Assembly: GCA_016935415.1 (NCBI GenBank)
Contig: JAFGRA010000038.1
Span: 1 to 38,762, forward strand
Direction of reading: 5' to 3'
From: Anaerolineales bacterium
GTDB taxonomy: Bacteria > Chloroflexota > Anaerolineae > Anaerolineales > UBA11579
DNA length: 38,762 nt
How positions within the stretch are numbered: the stretch's first letter is position 1; each line of letters starts with the position of its first letter. The notes under the pieces were generated by a model that was not told the origin of the DNA, did not search any database, and saw only the letters and a list, made by a program, of their open reading frames with translations. The position numbers were made by a program, and so were the translations under genes. This document shows, piece by piece, positions 1 through 8,362 of this stretch.

Positions 1-190
1 TGTCCCAACGGGCGTGCAATGAACGAGCATACTCCGATAGTTCACCCGGGGGCGGATCCCCGGCGCACACCGACCAGACTTCAACCGCCATACCCGCCTG
101 GGCTTGCTCCCAGACCAACCCGCCGCACGAGAGTGCCACATCGTCCAAATGCGGGGAAAGATAGATCAATTTAAGCGCTTCTTCAGGCAT
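1..190 (-). CDS. PIG-L family deacetylase, N-terminal part (runs off the left edge)
   Basis: Only the first 63 codons lie in the window. They contain LSPHLDDVALSCGG at residues 11-24, the zinc-binding PHxDD signature of PIG-L/LmbE-type N-deacetylases. This family removes acetyl groups from GlcNAc-linked or similar amino-sugar substrates; the substrate here cannot be told. The ATG is preceded at 5 bases by GAGGAA, which overlaps the end of the upstream lipoprotein gene, so the two are probably co-transcribed. The fold assignment rests on the motif and the gene is cut by the window edge. Confidence 0.85.
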   Translation of the reverse strand, partial: MPEEALKLIYLSPHLDDVALSCGGLVWEQAQAGMAVEVWSVCAGDPPPGELSEYARSLHARWD

Positions 191-199
191 AACGGTTCC

Positions 200-661
200 T
201 CATTCACACGTAAAGCTAAATGCGTACGGGTTGCTTTGCTCTCCCACCGCATTGCTAACCATCACTTCCAAGGTCACCTGCTGCGGCGTCCCACAGCGGA
301 TATTGAAGGCGAAGCGTATTTCGCTAGCACTTACCATCTCGATCCACGGTCGCGGGTCGAAATCGAAGGCAGTAAAATCATCGGCTTCCACTACGCTGAA
401 ACTCACATGCTCGAATATCTCCCAATCTTTCGGCATGCTGCAATCCTGGCAATACAGGTACACCCAGCCATCGGTTGCATCCCCCTGGATTTCGACGCGC
501 TGGGGGAATTCCACCGCCCGCACGATCAAGGGGAACGCAGTTGCTGTCGGTGTAGGCACAGCCTGATTACTGCCAGATTCTGCCAAATCTTGCAGTACAC
601 CACAACCCAATGTGCAAACCAGGCTTACGAGCAACAAATTGATTTTGATCTTCAATGCCAT
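200..661 (-). CDS. small secreted lipoprotein, function unknown
   Basis: The 153-residue product has a basic start, a hydrophobic segment and a lipobox-like TLGC ending at about residue 20, so it is probably exported and lipid-anchored. The mature part begins with a short Pro/Thr stretch (VPTPTATAFP) and then looks like a beta-rich, Ig-like extracellular domain containing a CQDC pair. No specific family was recognised. GAGGAG lies 8 bases before the ATG. The stop is 9 bases before the PIG-L start, suggesting a two-gene transcript. Confidence 0.75.
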   Translation of the reverse strand: MALKIKINLLLVSLVCTLGCGVLQDLAESGSNQAVPTPTATAFPLIVRAVEFPQRVEIQGDATDGWVYLYCQDCSMPKDWEIFEHVSFSVVEADDFTAFDFDPRPWIEMVSASEIRFAFNIRCGTPQQVTLEVMVSNAVGEQSNPYAFSFTCE

Positions 662-756
662 GCAGATGGCTCCTCGGTCAGCGTAGAAAGAACACCTGTA
701 TTTTATCGCGGCTTGGTACCGAACTGGTATTCGCTTACATTATTATGGAGAATCAC

Positions 757-785
757 TTGTCCGTTTAGGTTGGCAATGTTATCAT
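757..785 (+). promoter_or_regulatory. candidate sigma-70 promoter with a very short leader
   Basis: TTGTCC (757-762) and TATCAT (780-785) are separated by 17 bases. Transcription would start near 792, only about 10 bases before the ATG at 802, where no Shine-Dalgarno sequence is visible. Confidence 0.4.
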
Positions 786-801
786 CTATGCTTGGTGACC
801 T

Positions 802-1326
802 ATGTTATTTACAACATCTGACCCGGTAAAACGTCAACGCATTCGCTATATCTTAATGATCGTCATCATTCTGACGATTCCCTGCTATTGCCTCGGTTTT
901 GGGGCAATCCGGGTGATCAATCGCCCCCCTGGTCCAACACCCACACCGACTACAATCATTACCAATACACCGCTGCTTACGGCCACAGACACACTGACGC
1001 CAACGATCAGTGCGTCACCGTCTTCCACAGCCACCGGCGAACCTTCCATAACCCCCACTATTACACAAACATCCACAGACGCACCCACGCGCACTCAGTT
1101 CATCCCTCCGACCTTCACGCGCACGGCAACGCCGACGGTCACCATCACCCCCAGCTACACGGCCCCGCCCTCGGCGACCAACACCTCGCCGCCCAGTAAT
1201 ACCCCAACACCTGTTACACCGTCGGCCACGCCAACGCGAACACCTACGCCTACATCCACATCTTCTCCAACACAGACAACAGCACCTTCTGCTGCCCTCA
1301 CGCCAACCGTTACACCTATTCCCTAA
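802..1326 (+). CDS. membrane-anchored Thr/Pro-rich low-complexity protein
   Basis: The 174-residue product has a short basic N-terminus, one hydrophobic segment at about residues 15-38, and then about 130 residues made almost entirely of Thr, Pro, Ser and Ala (TPTPTT, TPTRTPTPTSTSSPT). This resembles the disordered, possibly glycosylated stalks seen in several other surface proteins of this window, but no folded domain follows. It may be a stalk-only wall protein or the residue of a longer protein. It lies 17 bases upstream of the first M42 gene. The repetitive composition also opens long spurious frames on both strands here. Confidence 0.6.
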   Translation: MLFTTSDPVKRQRIRYILMIVIILTIPCYCLGFGAIRVINRPPGPTPTPTTIITNTPLLTATDTLTPTISASPSSTATGEPSITPTITQTSTDAPTRTQFIPPTFTRTATPTVTITPSYTAPPSATNTSPPSNTPTPVTPSATPTRTPTPTSTSSPTQTTAPSAALTPTVTPIP

Positions 1327-1343
1327 GGAAAAGCGCACCACTT

Positions 1344-2411
1344 ATGTCCGACACCAAAGAATTCCTCAAAAAGATGATCGCCGCGCCGGGCTTGTCCGGC
1401 CACGAAGCGCCTATCCGCGCCGTGATCGAAGCCGAATGGCAAGCGCTGACCGACGAACTCAGTGTCAGCCGCTTGGGCAGTCTGCACGCCCTGCGTCGCG
1501 GTAGCGGTCCGCAACCCCGTCAGTCTGTAATGGTCGCTACTCATATGGATGCCATCGGCTTGATGGTAACCGGGATTAAAGAAGGTTTCTTGCACATGAC
1601 CCAAATCGGCGGCATCGACCCACGCGTACTGCCCGGCCAACTGGTGACCGTGCACACCGCCGATGAGGCGCTGCCCGGCATCATCGTGCAGCCGCCCGCC
1701 CACACCCTCCCAAGCGAGCACCAGAGCGGCCCGGTACCATTGACGCATCTGCTGATCGATGTCGGTTTGCAGCCCAAGCAGGTGGCCGAAAAAGTCAAGA
1801 TCGGCGACCTGGTTTCTTTCGCCACCGAACCGACCGAAATGGATGGTGAACTGATCGCCGGGCACTCCCTGGACAATCGCGCCTCGGTTGCCGTACTCAC
1901 CGAAACGCTGCAATTACTGCAAAGCCGCAATCATCAATGGGATGTGTGGGCCGTGGCAACGGCGCAAGAAGAAGAAACCCTCGGCGGGGCGTTGACTTCC
2001 GGCTATGCGCTTGAGCCGACAATCGCCGTGGTCATCGATGTGACCTTTGCCAAAGGTCCAGGTGCAGCCCCACACGAAACCTACGAAATGGATAAAGGTC
2101 CGACCATCGGTTGGGGCCCGAACATCCATCCCAAGCTATATAAACTATTCAAAGAACTGGCTGACAGCCTGGAGATTCCGGTTCAAATAGAGCTCTCACC
2201 GCGCATGTCCGGTACCGACGCCATCGCCACCCAGGTTGTACGAAACGGCATCCCCACTGTATTGATCGGCATACCGCTGAATTATATGCATACCCCGGTT
2301 GAAGTCATCAGTATGAAAAACGTCCGCCGCGCCGGCCGCTTGTTGGCGGAATTCATCACCGGCCTGGACGCGGAATTCATGCAGAAGCTGTCCTGGGAAG
2401 AAGCGGCGTAG
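1344..2411 (+). CDS. M42 family metallopeptidase (first of three)
   Basis: The 355-residue product matches the usual length and layout of M42 (glutamyl/deblocking, TET-type) aminopeptidases. Expected dinuclear-metal positions are visible: the His/Asp of VATHMDAIGLMV, the Asp of GHSLDNRASVAVL, the Glu pair of TAQEEETLGG, the Asp of VVIDVTF and the His of MHTPVEVISM near the end. The family forms large cytoplasmic oligomers that remove N-terminal residues from short peptides. This copy is the most divergent of the three: it has SLDNR where the others have LDDR/MDDR, and AQEEETLGG rather than VQEEVG. A weak AAGGA lies 14 bases before the ATG. Confidence 0.93.
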   Translation: MSDTKEFLKKMIAAPGLSGHEAPIRAVIEAEWQALTDELSVSRLGSLHALRRGSGPQPRQSVMVATHMDAIGLMVTGIKEGFLHMTQIGGIDPRVLPGQLVTVHTADEALPGIIVQPPAHTLPSEHQSGPVPLTHLLIDVGLQPKQVAEKVKIGDLVSFATEPTEMDGELIAGHSLDNRASVAVLTETLQLLQSRNHQWDVWAVATAQEEETLGGALTSGYALEPTIAVVIDVTFAKGPGAAPHETYEMDKGPTIGWGPNIHPKLYKLFKELADSLEIPVQIELSPRMSGTDAIATQVVRNGIPTVLIGIPLNYMHTPVEVISMKNVRRAGRLLAEFITGLDAEFMQKLSWEEAA

Positions 2412-2427
2412 GTAAAAGGACACCAAA

Positions 2428-3531
2428 ATGACGATAACCAAAAACGAAAACTGGAAAGCCCCCCGCATTGGCAGTGCCCAAATCGGATTATTAGAAAAAC
2501 TCTCCAATGCCTGTGCTGTTTCCGGCAACGAAGACGAAGTACGCAAGATCGTCCTGGAAGAAGTCAGGCCGTTATTAGATGAGAAAAACGACAACCTCAC
2601 CATTGACGCCATGGGCAACGTGCTGGTTTCGAAGCGCGGCAGCGGCCGCAACCGGCCGCGTGTCATGCTTTCGGCGCACATGGATGAGGTCGGTTTCATG
2701 ATCATCCACCCCGACGGCGACGGCCTGTTCCGCTTCGCCGCAGTTGGCGGGATCGACTCCCGCCAGTTAGCCGGCAAACCAGTCTCGGTCGGATCGGATC
2801 ACCTCCCTGGTGTGATCGGCGCCAAGCCCATTCACCTGACCACAGCCAGCGAACGTAAAAACACCATCGAAATTGATGCGCTGCGCATCGATATTGGCCC
2901 GACCAATAAGAGCAAAATCAACCCCGGCGATTGGGCGACCTTCGCCACCAAGTTCATGCAGGTCGGCCCTAGCTTGCGCGGCAAGGCCCTCGATGATCGC
3001 ATTGGGGTCGCCACCCTGATTTCCCTGCTCAAGAGCGCCCCGACGAATATCGACCTACTGGCGGCCTTCACCGTCCAGGAAGAGGTCGGTTTGCGCGGCG
3101 CCCGGGTTGCTGCCCATGCCCTCGCCCCCGACATGGCGATCGCTCTGGACGCTACCCCGGCCATGGATATGCCCACCTGGGACGAAGAGGATGAGAACAC
3201 GCAGTATCGTTCCAAACTCGACGCCGGCCCGGCAATCTACCTCGCCGACGGGGCTACGCTTTCCGACCCACGCCTGATCAACCACCTCAAGGCCGTCGGC
3301 GATGCCTACAAGATCACCTACCAACTGCGCCAGCCTGGGGGCGGCGGCACGGACGCAGGCGCAATCCACAAACAGTTATCCGGCATTCCCAGCGTCTCGG
3401 TATCCGTACCTTGCCGCTACCCGCACACCGCCGCATCGCTCACCCGCCTGGCGGATTGGCGCAACACCGTCGCCCTGATTCACGCCGCGCTGTCACATAT
3501 TGACAAAGACACGCTAAAAAGCGCTCGCTAA
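2428..3531 (+). CDS. M42 family metallopeptidase (second of three)
   Basis: The 367-residue product carries the family's metal and catalytic stretches in order: LSAHMDEVGFMI, GKALDDRIGVATL, FTVQEEVGLRGA with its Glu-Glu pair, IALDATPAMD and a late YPHTAAS histidine. It is probably a cytoplasmic aminopeptidase. AAAGGA sits 7 bases before the ATG, and only 16 bases separate it from the previous gene, so they are likely one operon. About 20 extra residues precede the usual family start, and an Asp/Glu-rich insertion (DEEDENTQYRSKLD) follows the IALD region. Confidence 0.93.
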   Translation: MTITKNENWKAPRIGSAQIGLLEKLSNACAVSGNEDEVRKIVLEEVRPLLDEKNDNLTIDAMGNVLVSKRGSGRNRPRVMLSAHMDEVGFMIIHPDGDGLFRFAAVGGIDSRQLAGKPVSVGSDHLPGVIGAKPIHLTTASERKNTIEIDALRIDIGPTNKSKINPGDWATFATKFMQVGPSLRGKALDDRIGVATLISLLKSAPTNIDLLAAFTVQEEVGLRGARVAAHALAPDMAIALDATPAMDMPTWDEEDENTQYRSKLDAGPAIYLADGATLSDPRLINHLKAVGDAYKITYQLRQPGGGGTDAGAIHKQLSGIPSVSVSVPCRYPHTAASLTRLADWRNTVALIHAALSHIDKDTLKSAR

Positions 3532-3558
3532 GTTAAAGCCCAAGAGAAGGAATATCGC

Positions 3559-4557
3559 ATGAAATCGTTGATCCAAAAATTAGTTGAAGCCGTCGGCCCT
3601 TCGGGCTACGAAACCCAGGTACGCGAACTAGTCATGGAAGAAGTCAAGGACTACGTCGATTCCTGGAAAGTCGATCCACTTGGCAACCTGATTACCCGCA
3701 AAAGCAAGAAAGGCAAAGATGGCCTGACCATAATGCTGGCCGCTCACCTGGACGAGATCGGTCTGATGGTCACCCACGTGGACGACAACGGCTATGCCCG
3801 CTTTACGCAACTCGGTTTCCTTTTCCCGATCAATGTGACAGCGGGGCGCGTTCAATTCCTTAACGGTCCCAAAGGCGTGATCGGCCTGGATGCCTCCAAC
3901 GATTCGATCTATAAAACTGACGGGCTGAATAAAATGTTCATCGACCTGGGAGTCGACAATAAAGCCGACTGCCCCGTGGGGATTGGCGACGTGGCTGCCA
4001 TGATGCGCCGCTTCGAAGATTTCGGTGACCGTCTGGTTTCCAAGTCAATGGACGACCGCATTGGTGTAGCCGTGCTGATCGAAACTCTCAAGCAACTCAA
4101 GAACACGCCGCACGAAGTTGTGGGTGTATTCACCGTCCAGGAAGAAGTCGGCACGCGCGGCGCCACCCCGGCCGCCTACGATGTCGATCCAGATATCGCG
4201 ATTGCCATCGATGTCTGCCCTACCGGGGATACCCCCAAATCGAAGACCAACCAGATCAAGCTCGGTAACGGCCCGGCCATCAAGATCCGAGACGCCGGTA
4301 TGCTCGCCGACCCGGCTGTGATCGCCTGGATGGAAGCCGGGGCTAAGCAGGCCAAACTGCCCAGCCAGCGCGAGATCCTGCTGCGCGGCTCGACGGATGC
4401 ACGCGCCATGCAGCTTGTACGCGGCGGCGTCCCTGCAGGATGTGTATCCATCCCCTGCCGCTACGTGCACTCGCCATCTGAAATGGTCGATTACAATGAC
4501 GTTCAAAATGCGGTCAAACTGCTGGTGCATTTATTGAGTAAACCTGTCAAACTTTAG
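3559..4557 (+). CDS. M42 family metallopeptidase (third of three)
   Basis: At 332 residues this is the most compact of the three paralogues. It has LAAHLDEIGLMV, SKSMDDRIGVAVLIETL, FTVQEEVGTRGA, IAIDVCPTGDTP and YVHSPSEMV, which are the metal-binding and catalytic regions of M42 aminopeptidases. GAAGGA lies 7 bases before the ATG, and the next gene starts one base after the stop, so translation is probably coupled to the downstream solute-binding protein. Different substrate preferences of the three copies, or mixed oligomers, are possible but are inference. Confidence 0.93.
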   Translation: MKSLIQKLVEAVGPSGYETQVRELVMEEVKDYVDSWKVDPLGNLITRKSKKGKDGLTIMLAAHLDEIGLMVTHVDDNGYARFTQLGFLFPINVTAGRVQFLNGPKGVIGLDASNDSIYKTDGLNKMFIDLGVDNKADCPVGIGDVAAMMRRFEDFGDRLVSKSMDDRIGVAVLIETLKQLKNTPHEVVGVFTVQEEVGTRGATPAAYDVDPDIAIAIDVCPTGDTPKSKTNQIKLGNGPAIKIRDAGMLADPAVIAWMEAGAKQAKLPSQREILLRGSTDARAMQLVRGGVPAGCVSIPCRYVHSPSEMVDYNDVQNAVKLLVHLLSKPVKL

Positions 4558-4558
4558 G

Positions 4559-5845
4559 ATGAATAAATTCGCGCGTTCGATTGCCGTTCTCCTGACCCTG
4601 CTGCTGGCCGGTTGCTCCAGGATTGCATTACCGGGAAGCGCATCGCCCACAGTGGGGATCACACCATCGCCGCAACCTACCGTTCAGATCGACCAGACTC
4701 CCACTTCGGAAGAAACCGTTCCGCTGAACCTACAAATCTGGGTCCCGCCAGCATTCGACCCCACTGCCGACACTCCGGCCGCGGCCCTATTCCAGAATCA
4801 TCTGGATGCCTTCTCCGACCGCCATCCTGGCGTGCGTGTCAACGTGCGCGTTAAGGCCGTGGACGGCAGTGGCGGCCTGCTCAACTCCCTGGCAACCGCC
4901 TCCGAAGCGGCCCCGCTGGCCTTGCCCGATCTGGTCGTGCTGCCGCTCAACAAGCTGGGGACGGCCTTCGAGCAGGATTCGGTTTATGCAATGGACGACC
5001 TGCTGGGAAACCCCAATGACAGCGACTGGTACGAATTCGCCCAGGATATGGGCGTGCTCAATGGCAGCATCTATGGCTTACCGCTAGCAACCGACGCGCT
5101 GATCCTGGTATACCGCCCCGCCGCGCTCACTGATCCCCCCGAAGATTGGGATTCCGCCCTGGAAACTACCGGGCCGCTAGTCTTTCCGGCCGCCGACCCG
5201 CGTGCCGATTTCACGATTGCGATGTACATGTCCGCCGGTGGCACATTTCAGGACGAAGAAGGCAACCTGGCCCTGGATGATGTTCCACTCAATCAGGTTT
5301 TCAGCTTCTACCAGCGCGCCCAATTTGGTGGCCTGATGCCTTTCTGGCTTACCCAGTACAGCGATTACGAACAAGCCTACCAAGCCCTGCGCGAAAACCG
5401 GGCCACTATGACCGCCGTATGGCTCTCCCATCATATCCAAGAACCCGATGAAGGCAGTGCTACCGCCCTGTTACCCACCTTCGACGGACAGCCCTACACA
5501 CTAGTCACTGGTTGGGTGATCGCCAGCACGAACCCGGATGTCAGCCGCCATCCCATCAACATCGAACTGGCCGAATACCTGACCGAATCCGGCTTCCTCT
5601 CTGCCTGGACGGCCGAAGCCGGTTACCTGCCGCCGCGCCCCAGCGCGCTGGCAAACTGGCCCGAAGGGGATTACCAGGCCATAGCCAGCCAGGCGGTTTC
5701 ATCCGCCCACATCATCCCCAACGAATTTGTATTCGACACCTTTGGTACCCCGCTAATGGAATCGGTGGTCGCCATCCTCAAGCAAGAATATGATGTCAAT
5801 ACCGCGGTAGAAACCACGATCGAGAAAGTCACGCAGACCCCCTGA
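4559..5845 (+). CDS. extracellular solute-binding lipoprotein (ABC family 1 type)
   Basis: The 428-residue product has a signal peptide with the lipobox LLAGC (Cys about 19), a short Thr/Pro linker, then a periplasmic-binding-protein fold: LNLQIWVPPAFDP opening, DLVVLPLNKLGTAFEQ, YGLPLATDALILVYRP and the late WTAEAGYLPPRPSAL segment typical of sugar-type binding proteins. It would capture a solute outside the membrane for an ABC importer. No permease or ATPase gene is adjacent. The start overlaps the end of the third M42 gene (one base after the stop), so it belongs to that operon. The ligand is unknown; a peptide or oligosaccharide is possible. Confidence 0.85.
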   Translation: MNKFARSIAVLLTLLLAGCSRIALPGSASPTVGITPSPQPTVQIDQTPTSEETVPLNLQIWVPPAFDPTADTPAAALFQNHLDAFSDRHPGVRVNVRVKAVDGSGGLLNSLATASEAAPLALPDLVVLPLNKLGTAFEQDSVYAMDDLLGNPNDSDWYEFAQDMGVLNGSIYGLPLATDALILVYRPAALTDPPEDWDSALETTGPLVFPAADPRADFTIAMYMSAGGTFQDEEGNLALDDVPLNQVFSFYQRAQFGGLMPFWLTQYSDYEQAYQALRENRATMTAVWLSHHIQEPDEGSATALLPTFDGQPYTLVTGWVIASTNPDVSRHPINIELAEYLTESGFLSAWTAEAGYLPPRPSALANWPEGDYQAIASQAVSSAHIIPNEFVFDTFGTPLMESVVAILKQEYDVNTAVETTIEKVTQTP

Positions 5846-5955
5846 ACGATCTCGGAGCGTAACCATGCCAACCAACCACTCGAGACCGCATTTTCCAGCG
5901 GTGCCCGAGTAGCTCACAATGCATCCAGACCTATAAGGAGGATACTATTTCACTC

Positions 5956-6639
5956 ATGCAGTTATTTTTTATCCGTCACGGAGAATCGCAGAATAACCAA
6001 CTGTGGCGAAAGAACCAATCGGACGAGGGCCGCGTCGAAGACCCCGATCTAACCGCAGCCGGAGAACAGCAGGCGCAGATCGTGGCCGACTTCCTGGCCG
6101 CCAACCAGGCGGAATTCGCCATTACCCACATCTATACCAGCCTGATGCTGCGCGCCGTCAGAACGGCCCGTCCGATCGCCGAGAAACTCAATCTACCCTT
6201 GATCGCCTGGCCGGAGATCCACGAAGGCGGCGGCATCTACCTAAAAGATCGGGAAACCGGTAAACGCGACGGACTGCCAGGCAATCCGCGCAGTTTTTTT
6301 GAAACCAACTATCCAGAGCTTGGCTTGCCCGATTGGCTGACTGAAGACGGCTGGTGGAACCGCCCGCACGAAGAACGCGCCGAAACTTCGATCCGTGCCC
6401 AAACAGTCCTGCTCGAATTGAAACGCCGCCATACTGCCAACCAGGATCGCGTCGCCCTCGTCAGCCACGGCGGTTTTTACAATTACATTTTGAATGCCAT
6501 CATGCGCAAAACCCAACGCGATAATTATTGGTTCGAATTGAACAATGCCTGTATATCACATATCGACTTTCGCGAAGACCATATCGTCTTTACCTACCTC
6601 AACCACAGAGAGCACCTCCCTAAAGCACTCATCACCTGA
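5956..6639 (+). CDS. histidine phosphatase (phosphoglycerate mutase-like) family protein
   Basis: The 227-residue product begins with the RHGE signature (R7-H8-G9-E10) of the histidine phosphatase superfamily, His8 being the expected phosphate acceptor. It has the second conserved histidine in LVSHGGFYNYIL and the acidic stretch EIHEGGGIYL. These enzymes dephosphorylate small molecules or, less often, move phosphate between positions; the substrate is not predictable. An ideal AAGGAGG (5935-5941) lies 14 bases before the ATG, unusually far, but no ATG, GTG or TTG lies closer in frame and the conserved N-terminus begins at this ATG. Confidence 0.88.
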   Translation: MQLFFIRHGESQNNQLWRKNQSDEGRVEDPDLTAAGEQQAQIVADFLAANQAEFAITHIYTSLMLRAVRTARPIAEKLNLPLIAWPEIHEGGGIYLKDRETGKRDGLPGNPRSFFETNYPELGLPDWLTEDGWWNRPHEERAETSIRAQTVLLELKRRHTANQDRVALVSHGGFYNYILNAIMRKTQRDNYWFELNNACISHIDFREDHIVFTYLNHREHLPKALIT

Positions 6640-6682
6640 GAGCGAAAATGGATCGTGATACACTAATTTTGCACCACACCAC

Positions 6683-6702
6683 CGCGCTGTAAAGCGCGTT
6701 TT
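6683..6702 (+). terminator. short rho-independent terminator-like hairpin
   Basis: CGCGCT, a GTAA tetraloop and AGCGCG form a 6-bp perfect stem followed by TTTT. It sits between the phosphatase gene and the next solute-binding protein, ending 10 bases before that ATG, so it could end the first operon or act as an attenuator. Confidence 0.5.
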
Positions 6703-6712
6703 GAGAGAATCT

Positions 6713-8131
6713 ATGAATAAGCCCAAAGCCCGATTTTACTTGTTCTTCATCGTTCTGCTAACAATTGCTGCTTGCAGCCCTCCGCCAGCAGAATCCGTTC
6801 CAACCGAACAAGCTCCTAAAGCCGCTGCAGAAAGTCCACCTACTGAATCAGAACCTGCAGAAGCATCAACGTCTCTAGATTCAACCGTTATAACCTGGTT
6901 TGTCCAAACTGATGAAATCGAGCAGGCTTGGGAACAAGAGTTCATCATCCCCGCTTTCGAAGCCATACACCCAGAGATCAGCATCAATCTGGTCGTTGTT
7001 CCCTGGAACGAATTCGAGGTCGAATTCGCAGCGCTTGCCGCCGCGGGTGCACCCCCAGACATCTGGTCGCATTCGGGTACCGATAACTTCGCCGACTACC
7101 TGAATCGCGGCCAGGTTGCCGACCTGACTCCATACATCGAGCGCGACGCATATGATCTCTCCGATTTCATCCCCGAAGCACTCCAAGCCTACAACATTGA
7201 CGGCAAGCTCTATGGCCTGCCCATACAAACTACCGCCTCGTTCGTCTTCTACAACAGAGACTTATTCGATGCCGCCGGGGTGGCCTACCCGCCCACCAGT
7301 TGGGACGATACCACCTGGACGTATGCTGCTTTCCTGGAAAAATGCGACGCATTGACCGCTCATACAGACGATTCCGCACAGGCCGTCTACGGCTGTCTGC
7401 TGGATGCCTGGCCCAACGACCAATATGCCTTGATGTTCGGGCAGAGCATCTATCCCCCGGAAGCCTACACGACCGGTTTTGCTTCCAAAGCCTACCTCGA
7501 CTCCGAAGCCGCCATTGCCGGCTTCCAAGCCCGCCAGGACATTGTCTGGAAATACGGTTACATGCCCGATCCTGCCCAACTGCAACCCCTTATCTCTGAC
7601 GCCGGTCTATTCGAGAGCCAGAAAGTCGCTATGCAGTTAACAGGTGGTTGGGGATGGACGAACTTTGCCGGACTCGAGGCGCAGTTCAACTGGGGTGTGG
7701 CCCCAATCCCGTATGGCAGCCCAGATCGCAAAGCGATCACCTACACCGATCCATGGATGCTGTCTTCCCGATCTGCACATCCTGATGAGGCCTGGGAATT
7801 CTTAAAATATCTAGTTTCGCCTGAAGCGCAAAAAGCTTATCTAGAAATCGTGAATGCCCCTCCCGCCCGCCAGAGCGTGGCCGAAATCTGGTATACGCAG
7901 TTCCCCTCCATGAATCCCGAGCAGGTCAAAGAACTCCATCTGGGTGGTTTAGAATACGGCCAAGAAACCCCCAGTCACATGCTGGTCGAATACGACCAGC
8001 TCAATCGTGTTGTTACCATTTCCACCACCCCCATCTTCATGAATATGTCCAAGGCGGCCGATGTGCTGCCGGAAGCCAACGCCAATCTGGAAAAAGCCTT
8101 GCTGCAAATCCAGACCGAATATGGCGAGTGA
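6713..8131 (+). CDS. sugar-type ABC solute-binding lipoprotein
   Basis: The 472-residue product has a signal peptide ending in the lipobox TIAAC, a Pro/Glu/Ser linker, and a clear family-1 binding fold: TVITWFVQTDEIEQAWEQE, LAAAGAPPDIWSHSG, YGLPIQTTASFVFYNRDLF, MQLTGGWGWTNF and PWMLSSRSAHPDEAWEFLKYLVS. These are typical of oligosaccharide-binding proteins of the MalE/UgpB type. GAGAG lies about 6 bases before the ATG at 6713, chosen over an in-frame TTG at 6701 that overlaps the terminator-like hairpin. It precedes the mannoside glycosidase genes, so a manno-oligosaccharide ligand is a reasonable inference. The expected permease genes are absent. Confidence 0.88.
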   Translation: MNKPKARFYLFFIVLLTIAACSPPPAESVPTEQAPKAAAESPPTESEPAEASTSLDSTVITWFVQTDEIEQAWEQEFIIPAFEAIHPEISINLVVVPWNEFEVEFAALAAAGAPPDIWSHSGTDNFADYLNRGQVADLTPYIERDAYDLSDFIPEALQAYNIDGKLYGLPIQTTASFVFYNRDLFDAAGVAYPPTSWDDTTWTYAAFLEKCDALTAHTDDSAQAVYGCLLDAWPNDQYALMFGQSIYPPEAYTTGFASKAYLDSEAAIAGFQARQDIVWKYGYMPDPAQLQPLISDAGLFESQKVAMQLTGGWGWTNFAGLEAQFNWGVAPIPYGSPDRKAITYTDPWMLSSRSAHPDEAWEFLKYLVSPEAQKAYLEIVNAPPARQSVAEIWYTQFPSMNPEQVKELHLGGLEYGQETPSHMLVEYDQLNRVVTISTTPIFMNMSKAADVLPEANANLEKALLQIQTEYGE

Positions 8132-8312
8132 GCTTGAAGACAGCGTGGCCATTGTCCGTAGTTTCTTGGCATTAGTAGGTACGCTAACTATTCCGGTGAT
8201 TTACCTTTTAGGCACACGGCTTTCAGAAAAAAAGGTTGGTTTACTGGCGGCCACTGTTCTTGCGCTTTCCACCTATCACACTATCACATCCGCAATGGGG
8301 CAAAGGTGCTAA
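8122..8312 (+). pseudogene. internal fragment of a GT39/PMT-type membrane glycosyltransferase
   Basis: The frame starting ATGGCGAGTGAG overlaps the stop of the solute-binding gene. It reads RSFLALVGTLTIPVIYLLG, then TRLSEKKVGLLAATVLALST and YHTITSAMGQ before a stop. This closely resembles the second/third transmembrane region of GT39 (ArnT/PMT-like) glycosyltransferases, where the usual pattern is RLLSALFGTLTIPLVYLLGRR followed by VGLLAALLLALSP and YH. Full-length enzymes have 450 or more residues and an upstream DE catalytic loop, both missing here. It is most simply a gene remnant left by a deletion or recombination, not a working small protein. Confidence 0.6.
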
Positions 8313-8362
8313 CATCGTCTTGTCTCATTTTCATCTCCCAATACATTTAATGGAGTATTGCT

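Noticed and set aside
104-829. Long plus-strand open frame of 241 codons at the left end
   Set aside because: It lies antisense to the PIG-L start and the lipoprotein, both of which have motifs and ribosome sites; its translation shows no recognisable pattern.
885-1341. Overlapping frames on both strands within the Thr/Pro-rich gene
   Set aside because: They are by-products of repetitive ACN/CCN codons; the Val/Gly- and Arg/Cys-rich translations are typical antisense shadows.
8061-8312. 83-codon frame after the solute-binding gene taken as an intact small protein
   Set aside because: Its first 20 codons overlap the binding protein in another frame; only the part from 8122 resembles a family, and then only as an internal fragment.
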